From: UBA11164 sp002420085
GTDB taxonomy: Bacteria; Pseudomonadota; Gammaproteobacteria; Xanthomonadales; Xanthomonadaceae
DNA: 19,620 nucleotides
NCBI GenBank assembly: GCA_031976395.1
Contig: DALYLJ010000044.1
Span: 1-19,620 of the forward strand
Direction of reading: 5' to 3'
The position numbers and the translations under genes were made by a program. Positions 15,647 through 19,620 of this stretch are shown here, piece by piece. Below the pieces are notes generated by a model. The model did not search any database. It had not been told where the DNA came from and worked only from the letters and a program-made list of their open reading frames with translations. Numbering within the stretch: the stretch's first letter is position 1; each line of letters begins with the position of its first letter.

Positions 15647-16056
15647 CCATGGCGACCCTGCCGATCTTTGAAGTCGCCGGTTCGGCCCTGCATGCGCAAT
15701 CGACCCGGCTCAATACCATCGCCAGCAACCTGGCCAATGTCGAGAATGTCGCCGGCACTCCGGAGGCGGTCTACACGCCGATCCAACCGGTCTTCAGCGC
15801 CTATCCGGTCGCGGCCGATGCCGGCCTGCATGGGGTTCGGGTGACCGAGATTCGCAGTTCCGAGGCCGAACCGATCCGTCGCTACGACCCTGGTCATCCC
15901 GATGCCGATGGCGACGGCTACATCTACGTCCCCGACCTCGACCCGATCGCGATGACGATCGACATGATCTCGGCCTCGCGCAGTTACCAGAACAGCGTCG
16001 AGATCCTCAATACCGCCAAGGAGCTGGCCCTGGCCACGCTCGACATGAACCGCTGA
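15643..16056 (+). CDS. flgC: flagellar proximal rod protein FlgC
   Basis: The 137-residue protein has the FlgC pattern FEVAGSALHAQSTRLNTIASNLANVENVAGTP, then DPGHPDADGDGYIYVPDLDP, then ISASRSYQNSVEILNTAKEL at the C-terminus. It is a component of the proximal rod. The ATG overlaps the flgB stop (ATGA), indicating translational coupling; a second ATG two codons downstream (15649) is an alternative start. Confidence 0.95.
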   Translation: MTMATLPIFEVAGSALHAQSTRLNTIASNLANVENVAGTPEAVYTPIQPVFSAYPVAADAGLHGVRVTEIRSSEAEPIRRYDPGHPDADGDGYIYVPDLDPIAMTIDMISASRSYQNSVEILNTAKELALATLDMNR

Positions 16057-16064
16057 GATCGACC

Positions 16065-16721
16065 ATGAGCATCGAAACCCAACCCCTGCTGGCCGAACTC
16101 GGCCTCACCGCCCGGCCGGTCGAGCGCAAGCGCGAGCTTGGACAGGACGATTTCCTGCGCCTGATGACCGAGCAACTGAAGAACCAGGATCCGCTCAAGC
16201 CGCTGGCCAGCAACGAGTTCCTCGGCCAGTTGGCGCAGTTCTCGACGGTCCAGGGCATCGAGTCGCTGAATGCCAGCTTCGCGGCCCTGGTGTCGGGGGT
16301 GGACAGCGACCGCACCCTGCAAGCGGCCGCCCTGGTCGGTCAGTCGGTGCTGGTGGCCGGCGATCGTTTCCGGTTGTCCGAGGACGGCGGCTTGTCCGGC
16401 GAGGTCGAGGCACCGGCGGCCGGACCGATCACGATCGAGATCGCCGATGCTGGCGGGGCGGTCGTGCGCCGCTTCACCGTCGAAGCCGATGCCGCCGGAC
16501 CGCTGGCATTCACCTGGGACGGGCTCGGCGACACCGGCCAGGCCCTGCCTGCCGGCGATTATCGGATCGCCGCCCGCTTCGCCCAGGGCAGCCAGACGCT
16601 GGCCGTACCGACCTACCTTTCGACCCGCATCGACAGCGTGTCGCTGACCGCCCAGGGACCAATCCTCAATCTGGCCGGACTCGGCCGTGCGTCGCTCGCC
16701 GACGTGCGCCGGTTCGGCTGA
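16065..16721 (+). CDS. flgD: flagellar hook cap / hook assembly protein FlgD
   Basis: The 218-residue protein has the conserved FlgD export/assembly block LGQDDFLRLMTEQLKNQDPL and SNEFLGQLAQFSTVQGIESLN near the N-terminus. The hook-cap core follows, with ALVGQSVLV, a FlgD Ig-like region ending FTWDGLGDTGQALPAGDYRI, and a short C-terminal strand region. It caps the growing hook and is replaced by FlgK. It starts 8 bases after flgC. Confidence 0.95.
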   Translation: MSIETQPLLAELGLTARPVERKRELGQDDFLRLMTEQLKNQDPLKPLASNEFLGQLAQFSTVQGIESLNASFAALVSGVDSDRTLQAAALVGQSVLVAGDRFRLSEDGGLSGEVEAPAAGPITIEIADAGGAVVRRFTVEADAAGPLAFTWDGLGDTGQALPAGDYRIAARFAQGSQTLAVPTYLSTRIDSVSLTAQGPILNLAGLGRASLADVRRFG

Positions 16722-16748
16722 CCCACAGTCCGCCAGGAGAACACCGCC

Positions 16749-17966
16749 ATGTCGTTCCGCACCGCCCTCAGTGGCCTCAATGCGGCCCAGACCGATCTCT
16801 CGGTCACCGCCAACAACATCGCCAATGCCAACACCTATGGCTTCAAACAGTCGCGTGCCGAATTCGCCGACGTGTTCTCGGTGTCGCCACTCGGGGTCGG
16901 TCGGCTCCAGGTCGGTGCCGGTGCCAGGGTCGCCAATGTCGCCCAGCAGTTCGGCCAGGGGACGATCGAATTCACCGGCAACAGTCTGGATCTGGCCGTC
17001 AGCGGCAATGGTTTCTTCACCCTCTCCGATGGTGGCACGCCGGTCTTCACCCGGGCCGGCAACTTCGGCACCGATCGCGACGGGTACGTGGTCAATCCCA
17101 GCGGCCACCGCCTGCAGGTGTTTCCGCCGAATGCCACCGGTGGTTTCGACACCGGTCGGACCAACGATCTGCGGCTGGCACTCGGCGACAACGCCCCGGT
17201 CGCGACCACCCGCGCCGAGATCGGCACCAACCTGCCGGCCGATGCCAGCGTGCCGGCGGTGGCACCGTTCGACCCGAACGATGCAGAAAGCTACAACCAC
17301 ACCACCTCGCTGACCGTGTTCGATTCGCTCGGGGTTGCCCACGTCGCCACCCTGTACTACGTCAAGACCGCCAACCCGAACGAATGGCAGGTCAGCACCT
17401 ACATCGACGGCACGGCGGTTGGCGGCGCCCAGACACTCCAGTATTCCGACAGCGGCGCCCTGACCACACCGGCCACCGGCGACATCACCCTGCCGGGGTG
17501 GGTTCCAGCGACCGGGGCAGCGCCGATCAATCTGACCCTCAACCTGGCCGACTCGACCCAGTTCGGTGAGGCATTCGCGGTCAATCTGCTCAGTCAGGAC
17601 GGCAATACCACCGGCCGTCTGGTCGGCCTCGACATCAACGCCGAGGGCGTGGTGTTCGCGCGCTTCACCAATGGCCGCTCGACCGCCCTGGGCCAAGTGG
17701 CAATGACCGCCTTCAGCAATCCGGCCGGTCTCCAGAAGCTCGGCGACAACGCCTGGGCCGAGACCTTCGAGTCCGGTCAGGCCCTGCGCGGTGCGGCGGG
17801 TTCGGCCTCGTTCGGACTGGTCCAGTCGGGCGCCCTGGAGGGCTCCAACGTCGAATTGACCGAGCAACTGGTCAACATGATCGTCGCCCAGCGCAATTTC
17901 CAGGCCAATGCCCAGATGATCACCACCCAGGATCAGGTGACCCAGGCGGCCTTGAACATCCGCTGA
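16749..17966 (+). CDS. flgE: flagellar hook protein FlgE
   Basis: The 405-residue protein is close to the enterobacterial FlgE length (402). The N-terminus has SFRTALSGLNAAQTDLSV, then ANNIANANTYGFKQSRAEF. The middle holds GNSLDLAVSGNGFFTLSD and the hook-domain region after TTSLTVFDSLGVAHVATLYY. The C-terminus is the expected GALEGSNVELTEQLVNMIVA, followed by QRNFQANAQMI and DQVTQAALNIR. A good ribosome-binding site (CAGGAGA) precedes the ATG. Confidence 0.96.
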   Translation: MSFRTALSGLNAAQTDLSVTANNIANANTYGFKQSRAEFADVFSVSPLGVGRLQVGAGARVANVAQQFGQGTIEFTGNSLDLAVSGNGFFTLSDGGTPVFTRAGNFGTDRDGYVVNPSGHRLQVFPPNATGGFDTGRTNDLRLALGDNAPVATTRAEIGTNLPADASVPAVAPFDPNDAESYNHTTSLTVFDSLGVAHVATLYYVKTANPNEWQVSTYIDGTAVGGAQTLQYSDSGALTTPATGDITLPGWVPATGAAPINLTLNLADSTQFGEAFAVNLLSQDGNTTGRLVGLDINAEGVVFARFTNGRSTALGQVAMTAFSNPAGLQKLGDNAWAETFESGQALRGAAGSASFGLVQSGALEGSNVELTEQLVNMIVAQRNFQANAQMITTQDQVTQAALNIR

Positions 17967-17972
17967 TTGCAC

Positions 17973-18001
17973 GCCCTGGCTGGCCTGCGCCAGGCCAGGG
18001 C
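17973..18001 (+). other. GC-rich hairpin directly after flgE
   Basis: GCCCTGGC (17973-17980) pairs with GCCAGGGC (17994-18001), and inside it TGGC pairs with GCCA around loop CTGC with one bulged G. It begins 6 bases after the flgE stop. There is no T-run, so it is not a classic terminator; it could be an attenuator or protect the 3' end of a processed flgBCDE mRNA. Confidence 0.5.
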
Positions 18002-18065
18002 CGACCCGTCACGCCGGCTCCGAGTGTACGGCCACCCCCTCGGCGCACGCTCGGCGTCCGGCGGC

Positions 18066-18088
18066 CTCGCCGTCGCAGTGACGGCGAG
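18066..18088 (+). other. perfect 9-bp hairpin next to the flgF ribosome-binding site
   Basis: CTCGCCGTC (18066-18074) pairs perfectly with GACGGCGAG (18080-18088) around loop GCAGT and is followed by CTTT. The flgF Shine-Dalgarno GGAG (18095-18098) lies 6 bases after the stem. It could be a weak terminator/attenuator, or it could influence flgF translation or mRNA stability. Confidence 0.5.
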
Positions 18089-18105
18089 CTTTCCGGAGCC
18101 TCTCG

Positions 18106-18846
18106 ATGGACAAGGGCCTGTACACGATCATGACCGGCGCCGGCGCAACCCTGCGCGCCCAGGCGACGGTCGCCAACAACCTGGCCAATGCCGACACGGT
18201 CGGCTTCAAGGCCGAGCGGGTCGAGACCGAGACCTTTCGGGTGCCGGGCGTCGGTCTGCCGACCCGGATCGACGCGGTTGCCCGTGTCCCCGGCTTCGAT
18301 GCCAGTCCGGGGCCGATCGTGCAGACCGGCAATCCGCTCGATGTGGCGCCCCATCCGAACGTCTGGCTGGCGGTGCAGGCGCGCGACGGCGGCACCGCCT
18401 ACACCCGAGCCGGTGCTCTGCGTCTGACCGAAACCGGCCTGCTGACCACGGCCGGCGGGGTGCCGGTGCTGGGCGACAACGGCCCGCTCGCGATCCCGCC
18501 CAATGCGGCGCTGGAAATCGCCAGCGATGGCACGATCTCGATTCTGCCGCTCGGCCAGGGGCCGGAAACCGTCGCCACCATCGGTCGGCTCGGGCTGTTC
18601 CGGGCCGACGATCCCGCCCTGCTGCGCCGAGGCGAGGACGGCCTGATGCGCAGTGAGCAGCCCTTGCCACCGGCATCCGGATCGGCGATCACGGTCGGCG
18701 CGGTCGAGGGCAGCAATGTCGATACCGCCCGCAGCCTGGTCGAGATGATCGAACTGGCACGCCAGTTCGAGATGCAGGTCAAGCTGATTCAGAACGGCGA
18801 GCGTCTGGGTCAGGCCAGCACCGGCTTGTTGCGCATGGGCCGGTGA
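18106..18846 (+). CDS. flgF: flagellar rod protein FlgF
   Basis: The 246-residue protein has the FlgF-type start MDKGLYTIMTGAGATLRAQ, then VANNLANADTVGFKAE. A central region carries WLAVQARDGGTAYTRAGALR, and the C-terminus reads VEGSNVDTARSLVEMIELAR with RQFEMQVKLIQ. The MDKGLYTIM start separates it from the FlgG type (MNKALWVAKTG). The ATG follows GGAG at 7-base spacing. A 139-base gap with two hairpins separates it from flgE, and no sigma-54 site is seen in that gap, so it probably depends on read-through from the flgB promoter. Confidence 0.94.
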   Translation: MDKGLYTIMTGAGATLRAQATVANNLANADTVGFKAERVETETFRVPGVGLPTRIDAVARVPGFDASPGPIVQTGNPLDVAPHPNVWLAVQARDGGTAYTRAGALRLTETGLLTTAGGVPVLGDNGPLAIPPNAALEIASDGTISILPLGQGPETVATIGRLGLFRADDPALLRRGEDGLMRSEQPLPPASGSAITVGAVEGSNVDTARSLVEMIELARQFEMQVKLIQNGERLGQASTGLLRMGR

Positions 18847-18883
18847 TCGCCGGTACGTGATCGACACCGCGCTGGTTCGGCAC

Positions 18884-18899
18884 TGGCACAGCACTTGCA
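18884..18899 (+). promoter_or_regulatory. sigma-54 (RpoN) promoter of flgG
   Basis: TGGCACAGCACTTGCA is a near-perfect -24/-12 match (TGGCAC and TTGCA with 10 bases between GG and GC). It lies between flgF and flgG, with predicted transcription start near 18910, about 33 bases before the flgG ATG. Confidence 0.78.
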
Positions 18900-18942
18900 G
18901 CAGCGCTCGTGACGCCGAACCCGATTCGACCGGAGAACCGCC

Positions 18943-19620
18943 ATGAACAAAGCCCTCTGGGTCGCCAAGACCGGACTGGAAGCGCAGCAGACCCGGATGT
19001 CGGTGGTGGCCAACAACCTGGCCAATGTCAACACCACGGGCTTCAAGCGCTCGCGCGCCAGCTTCGAGGATCTGCTGTACCAGAACACCCGCCAGCCCGG
19101 CGCGGCCAGCTCACAGCAGACCCAACTGCCGACCGGCCTGCTGGTCGGCACCGGGGTGCGGGTGGTCGCGACCGACAAATCCTTCCAGCAGGGCAATGTC
19201 CTCCAGACCGGCAATGCCCTCGATATCGCCATCAACGGCCGTGGCTTCTTCGAGGTGCTTCTGCCGGATGGCAGTCCGGCCTACACCCGCGACGGCAGTT
19301 TCCAGATCAATGCCCAGGGCGAACTGGTCAGCAATGCCGGTTATGCCATCCAGCCTGGCATCCAGATTCCCGAGGGCGCGCAGAGCATCAGCATCGGCAG
19401 TGACGGCACGGTCACCGTGCAACTGGCCGGACAGGCCCAGCCGGTGCAGGTCGGCCAGCTCACGGTCACCGATTTCGTCAACCCGGCCGGCTTGCAGGCA
19501 CGCGGCGAAAACCTGTTTCTGGAGACCGCCGCCAGCGGTCCGGCGCAGACCGGCACCCCCGGCCTAGCCGGCGCCGGCACCCTGGCGCAGGGTGCGCTGG
19601 AAAGCTCGAACGTCAATGTC
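18943..19620 (+). CDS. flgG: flagellar distal rod protein FlgG, 3' end outside the window
   Basis: 226 codons are present from the ATG at 18943, open to the right edge. The N-terminus MNKALWVAKTGLEAQQTRMS, then NNLANVNTTGFKRSRASFED, is the FlgG signature, followed by QLPTGLLVGTGVRVVATDKS, NALDIAINGRGFFEV and QVGQLTVTDFVNPAGLQARG. About 35 residues of the usual 260 are missing, and the visible end (GALESSNVNV) is the start of the conserved C-terminal helix. Ribosome-binding site CGGAGA lies 8 bases before the ATG. It has its own sigma-54-like promoter, so the distal-rod genes to the right (probably flgHIJ) may form a separate unit. Confidence 0.95.
   Translation, partial: MNKALWVAKTGLEAQQTRMSVVANNLANVNTTGFKRSRASFEDLLYQNTRQPGAASSQQTQLPTGLLVGTGVRVVATDKSFQQGNVLQTGNALDIAINGRGFFEVLLPDGSPAYTRDGSFQINAQGELVSNAGYAIQPGIQIPEGAQSISIGSDGTVTVQLAGQAQPVQVGQLTVTDFVNPAGLQARGENLFLETAASGPAQTGTPGLAGAGTLAQGALESSNVNV

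Noticed and set aside
15984..17972. 662-codon open frame on the minus strand opposite flgC-flgE
   Set aside because: It is a shadow frame opposite three well-recognised flagellar genes, typical of GC-rich DNA. The translation is rich in G, R and H with no domain.
1..19620. CRISPR arrays, insertion sequences, rRNA or tRNA genes, and attachment sites
   Set aside because: No regular repeat array, transposase-like protein, inverted terminal repeat pair or RNA gene signature was seen anywhere in the window.

Overview
The window is GC-rich DNA with a flagellar gene layout (flgA-flgM-flgN on the minus strand, cheV and flgBCDEFG on the plus strand) and readable sigma-54 and sigma-28 promoters. This points to a motile gammaproteobacterium of the Pseudomonas/Xanthomonas/Vibrio type of flagellar hierarchy. 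The species cannot be named from the sequence.

Left part (1-5850). A truncated alpha/beta hydrolase runs into the left edge. It is followed on the minus strand by a two-gene RNA-repair operon. hen1 (RNA 3'-terminal 2'-O-methyltransferase, 4991-3603) overlaps by 4 bases with pnkp (kinase-phosphatase-ligase, 3606-1063). By eye this pair is less GC-rich than the rest: hand counts of single 60-base lines gave about 50-57%, against about 67% in the flagellar and signalling genes. Upstream of hen1 lies a collapsed remnant of a DUF4143-type AAA ATPase (5526-5134, minus) with three in-frame stops and its middle missing, so this looks like an acquisition/decay site.

Middle part (5850-12450). A signalling block encodes a PAS histidine kinase, an Rcp-type single-domain response regulator and a 1075-residue pseudoREC-PAS-PAS-LOV-GGDEF-EAL-REC protein, all on the plus strand. 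The large protein has a degenerate GGDEF site (AADVF), an apparently complete EAL phosphodiesterase site, and a LOV-like domain that keeps the photoactive cysteine but lacks the conserved glutamine. A second histidine kinase converges on it from the minus strand; the two genes overlap by 8 bases at their 3' ends. That kinase gene follows flgN by 14 bases.

Right part (12450-19620). flgN, flgM and flgA are on the minus strand; cheV and flgB-flgG are on the plus strand, with flgG cut by the right edge. Promoter-like sequences fit the flagellar hierarchy. Sigma-54 -24/-12 elements precede flgA, flgB and flgG. Sigma-28 (FliA) elements with exact spacing precede flgM, cheV, the response regulator and, more weakly, the first histidine kinase. 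If these are real, the kinase/regulator/EAL genes and the flgMN-linked kinase belong to the late flagellar regulon and couple c-di-GMP turnover to flagellar assembly. The predicted cheV promoter sits so close to the start codon that its mRNA would be leaderless or nearly so.
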